A stretch of 64,000 nt of DNA from Streptacidiphilus sp. P02-A3a (GTDB taxonomy: Bacteria; Actinomycetota; Actinomycetes; Streptomycetales; Streptomycetaceae), in the NCBI RefSeq assembly GCF_014084105.1, contig NZ_CP048289.1, positions 5,899,922-5,963,921 of the forward strand, given 5' to 3'. The notes under the pieces are model-generated. The model searched no databases. It was not told the DNA's origin and saw only the letters and a list, made by a program, of their open reading frames with translations. How positions within the stretch are numbered: the stretch's first letter is position 1; each line of letters opens with the position of its first letter. Shown piece by piece: positions 51,848 to 61,179 of this stretch. A program made the translations under genes and the position numbers.

Positions 51848-52288
51848 TCAGATGTTCCGGGCCAGGCGCTCCAGCAGCGTCGCCGCCGCGGTCAGCTGCT
51901 CCAGCTCGGCGGGCGTGAACGCGCCGCTGGTCAGGGCCTGGGCGACGAGCTCGGTCCGGGCGTTGCGCTTGTCCTTCAGCGCCTTCGCGCCGGCCTCGGT
52001 GACCGACAGCACCACCCGCCTGCCGTCGTCCGGGTCCGGACGGCGTTCGACCAGGCCGCGTGCCCGCAGGGCGCTGAGGGTCGCCCCCATCGCCTGCGCG
52101 GTGATCTGCGCCTCCCTCGCCAGCGCGGCGGAGGTGGTGGGCCCGGAGCGGTCCAGGGAGGACAGCGCGGTCCGTTCGGGCATGGTCAGGCCGCCCCCGG
52201 CGGGTACTTGGCGTACCCGGCGCACCAGCAGGCTGACGCTCGCCAGGAGGGTCGCGGCGACGCTCCCGGGGTCCAGATCGTCGTTCAT
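51848..52288 (-). CDS. MarR-family regulator (module 2 head)
   Basis: This protein has 146 aa from ATG 52288. It has a winged helix with Thr-Ser-Ala-Ala-Leu-Ala-Arg-Glu-Ala-Gln-Ile-Thr-Ala-Gln-Ala-Met and the wing Pro-Asp-Asp-Gly-Arg-Arg-Val-Val. The start codon lies five bases from an inverted repeat, so autoregulation is likely. The exporter-hydrolase gene begins 31 bases after its stop. It is distinct from the other MarR (48458); the two share only family features. Confidence 0.87.
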   Translation of the reverse strand: MNDDLDPGSVAATLLASVSLLVRRVRQVPAGGGLTMPERTALSSLDRSGPTTSAALAREAQITAQAMGATLSALRARGLVERRPDPDDGRRVVLSVTEAGAKALKDKRNARTELVAQALTSGAFTPAELEQLTAAATLLERLARNI

Positions 52289-52292
52289 ATGC

Positions 52293-52318
52293 TAAGGCTA
52301 CCTTATCAAGCAGCCTTA
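52293..52318 (-). promoter_or_regulatory. MarR-type inverted repeat at the head of module 2
   Basis: TAAGGCT (52293-52299) and AGCCTTA (52312-52318) are perfect arms around 12 bases; a shorter repeat TAAGG/CCTTA overlaps it. It lies four bases upstream of the MarR start codon, overlapping the expected ribosome site, so bound repressor would block expression. Confidence 0.65.
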
Positions 52319-52340
52319 CGGTTTCCTCCGGCCAGAAGGA

Positions 52341-52367
52341 GTCAGGAGGGTCAGGAGGGTCAGGAGG
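52341..52367. repeat. 9-bp tandem repeat spanning a stop codon
   Basis: GTCAGGAGG is repeated exactly three times (52341-52349, 52350-52358, 52359-52367). On the minus strand every copy carries TGA in the frame of the GAP-type gene that ends at 52360. Confidence 0.9.
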
Positions 52368-53034
52368 AGTTCAGCCCGCTGAGGGCGTCGCCGACGTACT
52401 TGGCGCCCAGGACCAGCAGCACCACGATCATGATCGCCGCGTTGTGGGCGGCCATCCACCCCTTCCAGCTGGTCAGCACCCGCCCGGCGCGCTCCCCGCC
52501 GAAGAGGTACACGACCAGCGGCAACGTGGTGCACAGCGAGGCGATGAGCACCATCAGCACCACCGCGACCGTCTTGCCGCCGCCGCTCGCGCCGCTGCCC
52601 GCGATCGAGACCGCGCCGCCGACGGTGAGCACCAGGTTCTTCGGGTTGGCCACCGCCAGGGCCACGGCCAGGCCGCCGGACTTGCCCGGGGTGAAGGTGT
52701 CCACGGTGCGCATCCAGCCCGGGGTCTCGGCCGCGTGGCCCTCGCGCGGGCGGCCCTGCCACTGCTTGGCCGCGAGCAGCAGGAACAGCAGGCCCAGCGC
52801 CAGTTTCAGCCACAGCGTCCAGCGGGCCGGGTCGCCGCCGGTCCGCATGCCGCCGCCGAAGGCCACGATCAGCGCGCTGAGCAGGGCGATGGAGCAGCTC
52901 CAGCCGAGCGCGAAGGCGATGCCGTTGCCGCGACCGCGCGGGGTGGCGAGCATCAGGATCACCGCGATCAGCGGGATCGGGCTGATCGCGATGCCGACGG
53001 CGGACGCCAGCATCTGGCCGATGGCATTGCCCAC
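52360..53034 (-). CDS. GAP-family (Sap/LysE-like) membrane protein
   Basis: This protein has 224 aa from GTG 53034, after GAGGGAG. Six hydrophobic segments; typical features of the GAP family are the N-terminal Ile-Ser-Pro-Ile-Pro-Leu-Ile-Ala-Val-Ile-Leu-Met-Leu, the central loop of charged residues, and Val-Ala-Asn-Pro-Lys-Asn-Leu-Val-Leu in the middle. Relatives move sulfolipid precursors or small solutes. It stands alone and is divergent from the SulP gene. Its 3' end is a 9-bp triplicate that duplicates the stop codon. Confidence 0.82.
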   Translation of the reverse strand: MGNAIGQMLASAVGIAISPIPLIAVILMLATPRGRGNGIAFALGWSCSIALLSALIVAFGGGMRTGGDPARWTLWLKLALGLLFLLLAAKQWQGRPREGHAAETPGWMRTVDTFTPGKSGGLAVALAVANPKNLVLTVGGAVSIAGSGASGGGKTVAVVLMVLIASLCTTLPLVVYLFGGERAGRVLTSWKGWMAAHNAAIMIVVLLVLGAKYVGDALSGLNSS

Positions 53035-53239
53035 GGGTGCTCCCTCACTGCTGCGCGCGGCTCACGCGACGGCGCGCGGTCTGCTCCGAAGCTAAGCCGG
53101 GAGCCTGCTTCCCGCCATCCGACAGCGGGCTGACGTCCGGTCTCACCTGAACGGGCGGCAGCGGTCGCGTCCGCCGAGGGCGTCCGGGAGGCTGCCAGCA
53201 GGGACCGGGCGGGCAGGAGCGAGGGAGGCGGTTGCGACG

Positions 53240-54985
53240 GTGGCCGAGCGCACCGGACCGCAGCGCCAGGCGGAGCCGGGAAGCGCGCTGCGGCGGCTGA
53301 CCGCACGGTGGGGGCGGCCGGTCGCGGCGGACCTCACCGCCGGGGTGGTCACCGGGCTGTTCAGCATCCCCGAGGGAATGGCCTACGCCTCCATCGCCGG
53401 GTTCAACCCGGTCGCCGGGCTGTACGCGGGCGTGGCGCCGCCGATCCTCGGCTCGCTGGCCGCGCCGACCGTGCTCATGGTCACCACGCTGACCAGCGCG
53501 ATCGCGCTGACCGGCCAGAGCGTGGTGACGAACGCCGGGCTCGACCCGCACGCGCCCGGGACGGTCGCCGCACTCACGCTGCTGGTCGGTGCGGTGATGC
53601 TGGCCATGGGCGCGCTGCGGCTGGGCGTGGTGCTGAGCTTCGTCTCCAACGCGGTGATGACCGGCTTCTCCACCGGCATCGCGCTGCAGATCGTCACCGG
53701 GGTGCTCAAGGACGCCACCGGCTACCAGCCCGCCGGGCACAACAAGCTGCTCCAGCTGTGGAACTGGCTGATCCACCTGGACCACTGGCAGCTCGCACCG
53801 ACCCTGGTGGCCCTCGCCACCATCGCCGTCTGGGCGCTGGCGCACGCGGTGCGGCGGCTGGCGGCGGTGGCCCTGCTGATCGCGATGGTGCTGGTCAGCG
53901 TGGCGGTGGGGGTGCTCGGCACGGACGTGGAGCTGGTACGCGGCATCGCCCGGATCCCGGCGGCGCTGCCCGGCTTCTCCGCGCCGGACTGGGGCGCGAT
54001 GCCGCACCTGGTCGGCGGCGCGGTCTCGGTGGCCCTGGTCGCACTGGCCCAGGCCGCCGGGGTCGCGCCGTCGATGCCGAACCCGGACGGCAGCCGCTCC
54101 AGCGTCAACGGCGACTTCGCCGCGCAGGGGCTGGCCAACCTCGGCGGCGGCCTGTTCAGCGCGCTGCCGTCGGGCGGGTCGCTGTCGCGGACCGGGGTGG
54201 CCACCAGCGCCGGGGCGCGGACCCGCTGGGCCGGGGTGATCTCCGGGGTGTTCCTGGCGCTGGCGGTGCTGCTCTGCGGCAAGCTCGCCGAACGCATCCC
54301 GATGCCGGTCATCGGCGGGCTGATCCTGGTCATCGGCGGCGAGCTGATCTGGGGCAAGCGCGGCGACATCGTCCTGGTCTGCCGGACCTCGCCGCTGTCC
54401 GCCGTCGCCATGCTGGTGACCTTCGGCGCCACCACCCAGCTGCCGCTGCAACAGGCGATCGTGATCGGCGCGGTGCTGTCGCTGCTGCTGTACTGCGTCC
54501 AGGCGGCCCGGCAGAGCCGACTGGTCGAGCTGGAGCGGGACGCCGAGGGCGCCTGGTCCAGCACCAGCGTGCCGGTGCCGACGGTGCTGGCTCCGGGCCG
54601 GGTGACCGTACTCAGCTACGAGGGCACCAGCCTGTTCGCCGAACTCCCCCGGCTGGAGACCCGGCTGCCCCGGGTCGACGGCGCCCGGGACGCGGTGCTG
54701 GTACTGGTGATGCGGACCGCGCCCGACGTCCCCTCCTCGGCGATCCTCAAGCTGATCGGCCGCTACGCCGCCCGGTTGGACGCGGCGGGCGGGCGGCTGC
54801 TGCTGGCCGGGGTCCACCCGCAGCTCGCGGAGATCCTGCGGCGGACCGGGATCACCGCGCGGCTCGGCGCGGACGCGGTCATCCCGGCCGTCCCGGCGCT
54901 GCTGGAGCCGCTGGACCAGGCGGAGGCGCGGGGCCGCGCCTGGATCACGGCGCGCCGGGAGCGGCGGGCCCGGGAGCAGGCGTAG
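53240..54985 (+). CDS. SulP-family anion transporter with STAS domain
   Basis: This protein has 581 aa from GTG 53240. The 12-14 helix SulP core carries the family stretch Gly-Leu-Phe-Ser-Ile-Pro-Glu-Gly-Met-Ala-Tyr-Ala-Ser-Ile-Ala-Gly, Pro-Val-Ala-Gly-Leu-Tyr-Ala-Gly and Ala-Leu-Pro-Ser-Gly-Gly-Ser-Leu-Ser-Arg-Thr. Residues about 450-560 form a degenerate STAS domain. Sulfate, bicarbonate or another inorganic anion is the usual cargo. No carbonic anhydrase or sulfate-assimilation gene is adjacent. Confidence 0.9.
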   Translation: MAERTGPQRQAEPGSALRRLTARWGRPVAADLTAGVVTGLFSIPEGMAYASIAGFNPVAGLYAGVAPPILGSLAAPTVLMVTTLTSAIALTGQSVVTNAGLDPHAPGTVAALTLLVGAVMLAMGALRLGVVLSFVSNAVMTGFSTGIALQIVTGVLKDATGYQPAGHNKLLQLWNWLIHLDHWQLAPTLVALATIAVWALAHAVRRLAAVALLIAMVLVSVAVGVLGTDVELVRGIARIPAALPGFSAPDWGAMPHLVGGAVSVALVALAQAAGVAPSMPNPDGSRSSVNGDFAAQGLANLGGGLFSALPSGGSLSRTGVATSAGARTRWAGVISGVFLALAVLLCGKLAERIPMPVIGGLILVIGGELIWGKRGDIVLVCRTSPLSAVAMLVTFGATTQLPLQQAIVIGAVLSLLLYCVQAARQSRLVELERDAEGAWSSTSVPVPTVLAPGRVTVLSYEGTSLFAELPRLETRLPRVDGARDAVLVLVMRTAPDVPSSAILKLIGRYAARLDAAGGRLLLAGVHPQLAEILRRTGITARLGADAVIPAVPALLEPLDQAEARGRAWITARRERRAREQA

Positions 54986-55148
54986 CGCGGCCGACTCACG
55001 GCGGATTCAACAAGCCAACGCTCCGCGGGCCCGGCGGACCCGGGCAGGGCGGTGCTGGACTGGCGTGCGATTCGTGATAGGTACTTCCCCTGCGCGCTCG
55101 GCGTACTGCCCGGCCGGAGTCCGTGAACGAATCGAGGGGGAAATCGTC

Positions 55149-56153
55149 ATGTCGCTTTTCCGACGCCGGTCCCGGAGCGGGAGCCAGGACGGTGGGGCGG
55201 CGCCGGTCGTGCCCGCGCCGTCGGGCCCGCCGCCGGTACTGGACGACCTGTGCGGGGACGCCGAGCTGCTGCTGATGCGCGATCAGGCGGTCGCGGGCGA
55301 CTGGGCCGCACTGCGGGAGGGTCTGGCGGCGATCACCGACCAGACCGAGCTGACCTGGGTGCTGATCGCCCTGGCCGAGGTCGCCGGGGTGGAGGAGTGG
55401 ACGTCGCGGGCGGTCGCCGAGGAGCCCGACTCGGCGCTGCCGCTGTTGCTCTCCGGCGCCCGGCAGGTCGCCTGGGCCTGGGAGGCCCGCACCCGGCAGT
55501 CGGCCAAGCACGTGAGCCAGGACCAGTGGAAGGCGTTCCGGAGCCGACTCGCGACCGCCGAGGAGCAGTTGTTCGAGGTCGCCGAGCGGGAGCCGGAGTG
55601 GCTCGCCCCCTGGTACTTCCTGCAGCACAGCGGCCGGGGCGCCTCGCTGGACCAGGAGGTCTGCCGCTACCGGTTCGAGGCAGCGCTACGGCGCCGTCCC
55701 GGACACCTGGCCTCGCACCAGGCGCGGTTGCAGCAGCTGTGCGCCAAGTGGGGCGGCTCGCACGAGGCGATGCACGCGTTCGCGCAGGCCTCGATGCGGG
55801 CGCAGCCGGAGGGCAGTCCGTTCGGCGAGCTGGTCGCGCTGGCCCATCTGGAGCGCTGGGTGGACCTGGACGGCGGCGACGCGGGCCGGGCGTACCTGAC
55901 CCGTCCGGAGGTGCTCGCGGAACTGCGCGAGGCCGCCGAGCGCTCGGTGCTGCACCCCGACTTCCAGCGGCGGCGCGGCTGGCAGGCCACGTACAACAGC
56001 TTCGCCATGGCGCTGTCGCTGGCCGGTGAGCGGGCGACCGCGCACCGGCTGTTCCAGGCGCTGGACGGCACGGCCACCACTTTCCCCTGGCGCTACCTGA
56101 GCGGGACTCCGGTCGACCAGTTCGGCAAGCACCGGGACCTGTGCGCGCAGTAG
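55149..56153 (+). CDS. helical-repeat protein heading the HSP90 operon
   Basis: This protein has 334 aa from ATG 55149, after GAGGGGGAA; the frame upstream is not coding. A short basic Ser/Arg head and a Pro linker are followed by a soluble all-helical solenoid with TPR-like spacing but weak consensus (Trp-Ala-Ala-Leu-Arg-Glu-Gly-Leu; Trp-Tyr-Phe-Leu-Gln-His-Ser; Trp-Gln-Ala-Thr-Tyr-Asn-Ser-Phe). It ends 69 bases before the HSP90 gene on the same strand, so co-transcription is likely. The family is unknown to me; it may be a client adaptor. Confidence 0.7.
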   Translation: MSLFRRRSRSGSQDGGAAPVVPAPSGPPPVLDDLCGDAELLLMRDQAVAGDWAALREGLAAITDQTELTWVLIALAEVAGVEEWTSRAVAEEPDSALPLLLSGARQVAWAWEARTRQSAKHVSQDQWKAFRSRLATAEEQLFEVAEREPEWLAPWYFLQHSGRGASLDQEVCRYRFEAALRRRPGHLASHQARLQQLCAKWGGSHEAMHAFAQASMRAQPEGSPFGELVALAHLERWVDLDGGDAGRAYLTRPEVLAELREAAERSVLHPDFQRRRGWQATYNSFAMALSLAGERATAHRLFQALDGTATTFPWRYLSGTPVDQFGKHRDLCAQ

Positions 56154-56222
56154 CGCGGCGCTCCCCCAGACCCACCGTTCCCGCCGACCTCGCGATCCCG
56201 CCGACCGAAAGAGCCAGCTCCG

Positions 56223-58094
56223 GTGTCCCCCAACGAAATCCCGTCGGACAGCCCCGCCAACGCGCACACCTTCCAGGTGGACCTGCGCGGTCTGGTGGAC
56301 CTGCTGTCCCACCACCTCTACTCCAGCCCCCGGGTGTACCTGCGCGAACTGCTGCAGAACGCGGTGGACGCGATCTCCGCCCGGCAGGCGCTCGACCCGG
56401 CGGCGCCGGCCCGGATCACCGTCCGCGCCGACGGTGAACTCACCGTCACCGACACCGGCATCGGCCTGACCGAGGCCGACGTGCACACCTTCCTGGCCAC
56501 CATCGGCCGCAGCTCCAAGCGCGACGCCGAGGGGCGGCTGGACGGCACCGGGCTGGCCTCGGCGCGCGGCGACTTCATCGGGCAGTTCGGCATCGGCCTG
56601 CTGGCCTGCTTCGTGGTGGCCGACGAGATCACCGTGGTCACCCGCTCCGCCGCCGCCCCGGACGCCCCGGTGATCGAGTGGCGCGGCAGCTCCGACGGCC
56701 GGTACACCATCCGCACCCTGCCCGCCGGGGCGCAGCCGCAGCCGGGGACCACCGTCCGGCTGGCGCCGCGCGCCGACGCCGCCCAGTGGACCCGCGCCGA
56801 CCAGGTGGTGGCGCTGGCCCGGGACTTCGGCAGCCTGCTGCGGCACGAGGTGACCGTGGTCGACGGCAGCGGGAGCGAGACCCGGATCAACCGGACGCCG
56901 CCGTGGGCCGCCGCGCACGGCTCCCCGCTGGCCCGGCGCGAGGCGCTGACCGAGTACTGCCGGACGACGTTCGACTTCACCCCGCTCGACTGCATCGACC
57001 TGGACCTGCCGGTCGCCGGGCTCAGCGGGGTGGCGTACGTGCTGCCGGACGCCGTGCCGCCGTCGCGGCGGGCCGGGCACCGGGTGCACCTGAAGGGCAT
57101 GCTGCTCTCCGACAAGGCCGATGAACTGCTGCCGGACTGGGCGTTCTTCGTCCGCTGCGTGGTGGACACCGACAGCCTGCGGCCGACCGCCTCCCGCGAG
57201 GGGCTGTACGCCGACGAGACGCTGGCGGCGGTGCGGGACGCCCTGGGCGGGCGCATCCGGGACTGGCTGACCGGCCTGTCCGCCAGCGATCCGGCGCTGC
57301 TGCACCGCTTCCTCGGGGTGCACCACCTGGCGGTGAAGGCGCTGGCCCGCCACGACGACGAACTGCTGCGGATGCTGCTGCCGTGGCTGCCGTTCGAGAC
57401 CACCGACGGCCGGGTCACCCTGGACGAGTTCGCCCGCGCCCACCCGGTGATCCTGGTCACCCGTACCGTCGAGGAGTTCCGCCAGGTGGCGCCGGTGGCG
57501 GGCGCGGCGGGCCTGGGCGTGGTCAACGGCGGCTACACCTACGACCGCGACCTGGTGCACCGGCTGCCGGAGATCCGCCCCGGCAGTTCGGTGGCCGACC
57601 TGGACCCGGGCACGGTCACCGCGCACCTGGACGCGGTCGACCCCTCGGTCGAACTCGCCGCCGCCGCGTTCCTCGGCATCGCCCGCGAGGTGGTCGGCCG
57701 CTTCGACTGCGATGTGGCGCTGCGCACCTTCCACCCGGCCGGTGCCCCGGCGCTGCTGCTGGACGACCGGGAGGCCAGGCACGAGCGCACCCGCGCCCAA
57801 CTCGCGGACGACGCCGACGGGTTGTGGGCCGACATCCTGGGTTCGCTGCGCGCCGCGACACCCCGGGCGCAGCTGGTGCTGAACCACCTGAACCCGCTGG
57901 TCCGCCGGGCCGCCTCGATCACCCACCGGGAACTCGCGGTCACCGCCGTGGAGGCGCTGTACGGGCAGGCGCTGCTGCTCACCCGGCGTCCGCTGCGGTC
58001 CAGCGAGAGCGCCCTGCTGAACCGTTCCTTCATCAGCCTGCTGGACCACGCCATGCTCGGCCACGAGACGGCCGCCCCCGGGAAGGACGCCTAG
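56223..58094 (+). CDS. HSP90-family ATPase (divergent HtpG-like)
   Basis: This protein has 623 aa from GTG 56223. The N-terminal GHKL ATPase has Tyr-Leu-Arg-Glu-Leu-Leu-Gln-Asn-Ala-Val-Asp-Ala (catalytic Glu42, Mg-binding Asn46), Asp-Thr-Gly-Ile-Gly-Leu (77-82) and Gly-Gln-Phe-Gly-Ile-Gly-Leu-Leu (120-127). The middle domain carries Ser-Arg-Glu-Gly (about 325), the usual gamma-phosphate contact. The C-terminal dimer region is shorter and unlike HtpG, and there is no eukaryotic Met-Glu-Glu-Val-Asp tail. Its stop shares one base with the start of a giant TPR gene, giving a chaperone-TPR pair. Confidence 0.9.
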   Translation: MSPNEIPSDSPANAHTFQVDLRGLVDLLSHHLYSSPRVYLRELLQNAVDAISARQALDPAAPARITVRADGELTVTDTGIGLTEADVHTFLATIGRSSKRDAEGRLDGTGLASARGDFIGQFGIGLLACFVVADEITVVTRSAAAPDAPVIEWRGSSDGRYTIRTLPAGAQPQPGTTVRLAPRADAAQWTRADQVVALARDFGSLLRHEVTVVDGSGSETRINRTPPWAAAHGSPLARREALTEYCRTTFDFTPLDCIDLDLPVAGLSGVAYVLPDAVPPSRRAGHRVHLKGMLLSDKADELLPDWAFFVRCVVDTDSLRPTASREGLYADETLAAVRDALGGRIRDWLTGLSASDPALLHRFLGVHHLAVKALARHDDELLRMLLPWLPFETTDGRVTLDEFARAHPVILVTRTVEEFRQVAPVAGAAGLGVVNGGYTYDRDLVHRLPEIRPGSSVADLDPGTVTAHLDAVDPSVELAAAAFLGIAREVVGRFDCDVALRTFHPAGAPALLLDDREARHERTRAQLADDADGLWADILGSLRAATPRAQLVLNHLNPLVRRAASITHRELAVTAVEALYGQALLLTRRPLRSSESALLNRSFISLLDHAMLGHETAAPGKDA

Positions 58095-61018
58095 TGCTGG
58101 ACACCACCGAAGCCGTGCTGGACGCGCTGCGCGCCAACGACGAGCGGCCCTACGGCCACGAGCGCACGGTCACCGCCGAGGAGATCACCGAGGCCGCCGA
58201 GCAGTTCGAGGACCGGCCGCTGCTGATCGCCTGCCTGCTCGACCTGATGGAGGCCTACACCTACGACGCCGAGGCGCGGAAGTCCCCGGTGGTCTTCGCC
58301 CGGGTGCTGAAACTCTGGGACCAGCACCCGGAGGACTTCAACGACTGGGCGAAGCAGCAGGTCTTCTGGCGCTTCAAGTGGGTGGCGGCGGCGCTGCGCG
58401 GCGTGCCCGAGGTACCGCTGGCCGCGATCCGGCGCTGGCACACCGAGATGCGCGACCGCTACCGAGTCGCCGGATTCGGCCTCCAGCCCTACTACGCGCA
58501 GGAGTTCCACCTCGCCGTGCAGACCGGGGCGGCCGTCGACGAGGCCTTCGAGCTGTGGGCCGCCCGGCCGCGCTCCGAGCTGAGCGACTGCGTCGCCTGC
58601 GAGGCGCACAGCCGGGCCGCGCACCACATGCGTCGCGGCGACGACGCGCGGGCACTGGAGGTCTGGCAGCCGGTCCTGGACGGACGCAGCACCTGCAGTG
58701 AGGAGCCGTACTCCAGCCACGCGAGCGCGCTGCTGCCGCTGCTGCGCCTGGGCCGCACCGACGACGCCCGCTCCAGCCACCTGGTCGGCTACCGGTTCGC
58801 CCGGGGCAAGTCCAACCTGGCCGCCGAGGTCGGGCTGCACCTGGAGTTCTGCGCGCTCAGCGGCAACGCGGCGCGGGGTCTGGAGATCCTGGCGGAGAAC
58901 CGCGACCTGTTCGGGGTGGTCGGCCGCCCGCTGTCGCAACTCAACTTCCTGACCGGGGTCGAGGTGCTGCTGAACGTGCTGGAGGCGGAGGGCCACCGCG
59001 AGATCCCGGTCAGCGGGCCGCCCGGGGCGAACTGGACCGCAGCCTCGCTGCTCGCCCGGATCCGGCCGCAGGCCGAGGAGTTGGCGGCGCAGTTCGACGC
59101 CCGCAACGGCAGCGACACGATCAGCGCCCGGCGTCGCGCCCGGCTCGCGCAACAGCCGCTGCTCGCCGAGCCGTTGGCGCTCGGCGTGCGCGCCGCGCAG
59201 CTGCCGGGCGCGGCGGGCGCACCGGCCCCGGCTCCGGCGGCCCGCCCGGCGGCCGAGCCGATCCCGCAGGACCTGGTGCAACTGGTGCTCCGGGCACGGG
59301 AACTGCGGCGGATCGAGCATCCGGACGCGTGGCAGCTGTGGCAGCGCGCGGCCCAGCTGGTGGCGGCCGAGGACTACACCCACCCGGAGGATCCGGAGCT
59401 GGGCAGCGAGGAGCGGCTGCGGGCCGACCTCGCCGAGGTGCGCGCCCAGCAGCTGCGCGACGCGGGCGACGCGGACCAGGCCCGGACCGAACTCCTCAGC
59501 TCGGTCGCCCTGTTCGAGCAGGCCGGGCTGCCCGGCCGGGCGCTGGCCAACCGGGCCAGGCTCGTCGTACTGGGCCCGGAGCAGCCGGAGACACCGGCGG
59601 ACTGGGCCGAACTCGATGAACTGCTCTCCCGCGCGCTGGAGTTGCTGTCAACCGGGGACGAGGTGGTGCGGACCAATTATCTGACTGTCCGTCATGTCCG
59701 GGTTTTCGTGGCGCATCGCGAGCTGGTGGCGGCGCTGCCCGAGCCGCCGCCCGCGACCACCGAGCGGTTCGCCGCCGAGGTCGAGGCGATGCTGCGGCGC
59801 GCCGCCGAACTGGGGGCCGGGCACCGTGCGGTCGCCGCCCGGCACTGCGCCGCCGACATCGCGGCCCGGCAGGGGAGGTTCGCCGAGGCCGACGCGCAAC
59901 TGGACGAGGCGGTGCGGCTGTTGGAGCAGGTCGAGCGGCCCTGGAGCATCCCGCCGCTCACCGGCCTGCGCGGACAGGTCAGGCTCCGGCAGCAGCAGCC
60001 CGCCGAGGCGAAGGACCTGTTCCAGCAGGCCGTCGCCGAGGCCACCAGGTGGCGGCTGCGGCCCTTCCCCTTCGGACCGCTGTACGCGATGCTCGCCGAG
60101 GCCTGCGCGCATTGCGACGACTCGGCCGGGACGGTCCGGGCGCTGTCCGAGGCCGCCGCCCACTTCGACCGGGACGACGAGCCCGGACGGGCGGCCCAGA
60201 TCCGGCTGCGGCTGGCCGCCGAGCTGCGCCGGGCCGAACGCGGCACGGACGCGGTCGCGGTACTGGAGTCGGTGCTGCTGGACCCGGCCGCGGCGCGGCT
60301 GGACGAGCGGCTGCGCGCGCAGGCCCGGCTGGAACTGGCCCGGGGACTCACCCAGCTCAAGGAGTTCCGGGACGCCGCCGAGGAGTACCTGCGGCTCGCC
60401 GACACGGTGGCCGGGTGGGCGGACCAGGACACGCACACCATGGTCGCCAGCGAGGCGACCGTCGCCCTGGCCGAGGCCGGCAGCTGGGAGGCCGCCGACG
60501 CGGCCCGCGAGCGCACCCTGGCCTCGCACGCCCGGGCGCCGCGGACCGAGCAGGTGGCGGCGATGCTGCGGGAGCTCGCCCGGCTCACGACCGTGGCGCG
60601 GGGCGCGGACGGGCTGGAGTCGGCCCTGGCCCGGCTGACCGAGGCGCGGGCGGTGCTCGACCGGGCCGCGACACCGGGCGACCAGGCCCCGGGGCACCCG
60701 GTCGGCCTCGCCTTCCAGGCCGCCGGCCTGCACTACGAACGGGCCTGCTGCTACGCCCGGGCGGAGCGGCCCGAGGAGGCCCTGGCCGCGGCGGAACTGG
60801 CGATCGCCGGGTACGAGGCGGGCGGCCCGCAACTGGAAGGCCCCCGGGCGGAGGCGGTGCGGGTGGCCTCGGTGCTGGAGGGCCGCGCGCTGGGCAGGCC
60901 GGACGCGGCCCGGGCCCGGCTCGCCCCGGCCATCCGGCGCTGCGAACAGGCCGGTCTGGGCGACGCCGCGAAGATCCTGGTCGAGCTGCGCGACAGCCTG
61001 CCGCGGCCCCGGGGCTGA
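58094..61018 (+). CDS. 974-aa TPR/helical-repeat partner of the HSP90-family protein
   Basis: GTG 58094 overlaps the HSP90 stop (TAGTG). Residues 1 to about 330 form a helical domain rich in Trp and His (Phe-Asn-Asp-Trp-Ala-Lys-Gln-Gln-Val-Phe-Trp-Arg-Phe-Lys), then a Pro/Ala linker (about 355-390), then a long TPR array to about 960 with units such as Phe-Ala-Glu-Ala-Asp-Ala-Gln-Leu-Asp-Glu-Ala and Ala-Ala-Glu-Glu-Tyr-Leu-Arg-Leu-Ala. No enzymatic motif. One-base translational coupling implies equal amounts and direct contact with the chaperone, as eukaryotic TPR co-chaperones have with HSP90. Confidence 0.85.
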   Translation: MLDTTEAVLDALRANDERPYGHERTVTAEEITEAAEQFEDRPLLIACLLDLMEAYTYDAEARKSPVVFARVLKLWDQHPEDFNDWAKQQVFWRFKWVAAALRGVPEVPLAAIRRWHTEMRDRYRVAGFGLQPYYAQEFHLAVQTGAAVDEAFELWAARPRSELSDCVACEAHSRAAHHMRRGDDARALEVWQPVLDGRSTCSEEPYSSHASALLPLLRLGRTDDARSSHLVGYRFARGKSNLAAEVGLHLEFCALSGNAARGLEILAENRDLFGVVGRPLSQLNFLTGVEVLLNVLEAEGHREIPVSGPPGANWTAASLLARIRPQAEELAAQFDARNGSDTISARRRARLAQQPLLAEPLALGVRAAQLPGAAGAPAPAPAARPAAEPIPQDLVQLVLRARELRRIEHPDAWQLWQRAAQLVAAEDYTHPEDPELGSEERLRADLAEVRAQQLRDAGDADQARTELLSSVALFEQAGLPGRALANRARLVVLGPEQPETPADWAELDELLSRALELLSTGDEVVRTNYLTVRHVRVFVAHRELVAALPEPPPATTERFAAEVEAMLRRAAELGAGHRAVAARHCAADIAARQGRFAEADAQLDEAVRLLEQVERPWSIPPLTGLRGQVRLRQQQPAEAKDLFQQAVAEATRWRLRPFPFGPLYAMLAEACAHCDDSAGTVRALSEAAAHFDRDDEPGRAAQIRLRLAAELRRAERGTDAVAVLESVLLDPAAARLDERLRAQARLELARGLTQLKEFRDAAEEYLRLADTVAGWADQDTHTMVASEATVALAEAGSWEAADAARERTLASHARAPRTEQVAAMLRELARLTTVARGADGLESALARLTEARAVLDRAATPGDQAPGHPVGLAFQAAGLHYERACCYARAERPEEALAAAELAIAGYEAGGPQLEGPRAEAVRVASVLEGRALGRPDAARARLAPAIRRCEQAGLGDAAKILVELRDSLPRPRG

Positions 61019-61179
61019 CCGTCGTCGGCCGCCGCCGACCGGGCGGCGGCCGACGCGCCGGGGCCGTGGTCCGGATCCGTGGTCGCCCGGTCACGCTCCG
61101 CTGCGGCGACCGGTCCGCAGTTGGCCGAGCCGGCGAATCGACACCGGGGTCGGTACCCGGGAGGGGCCATCAGGAGATA

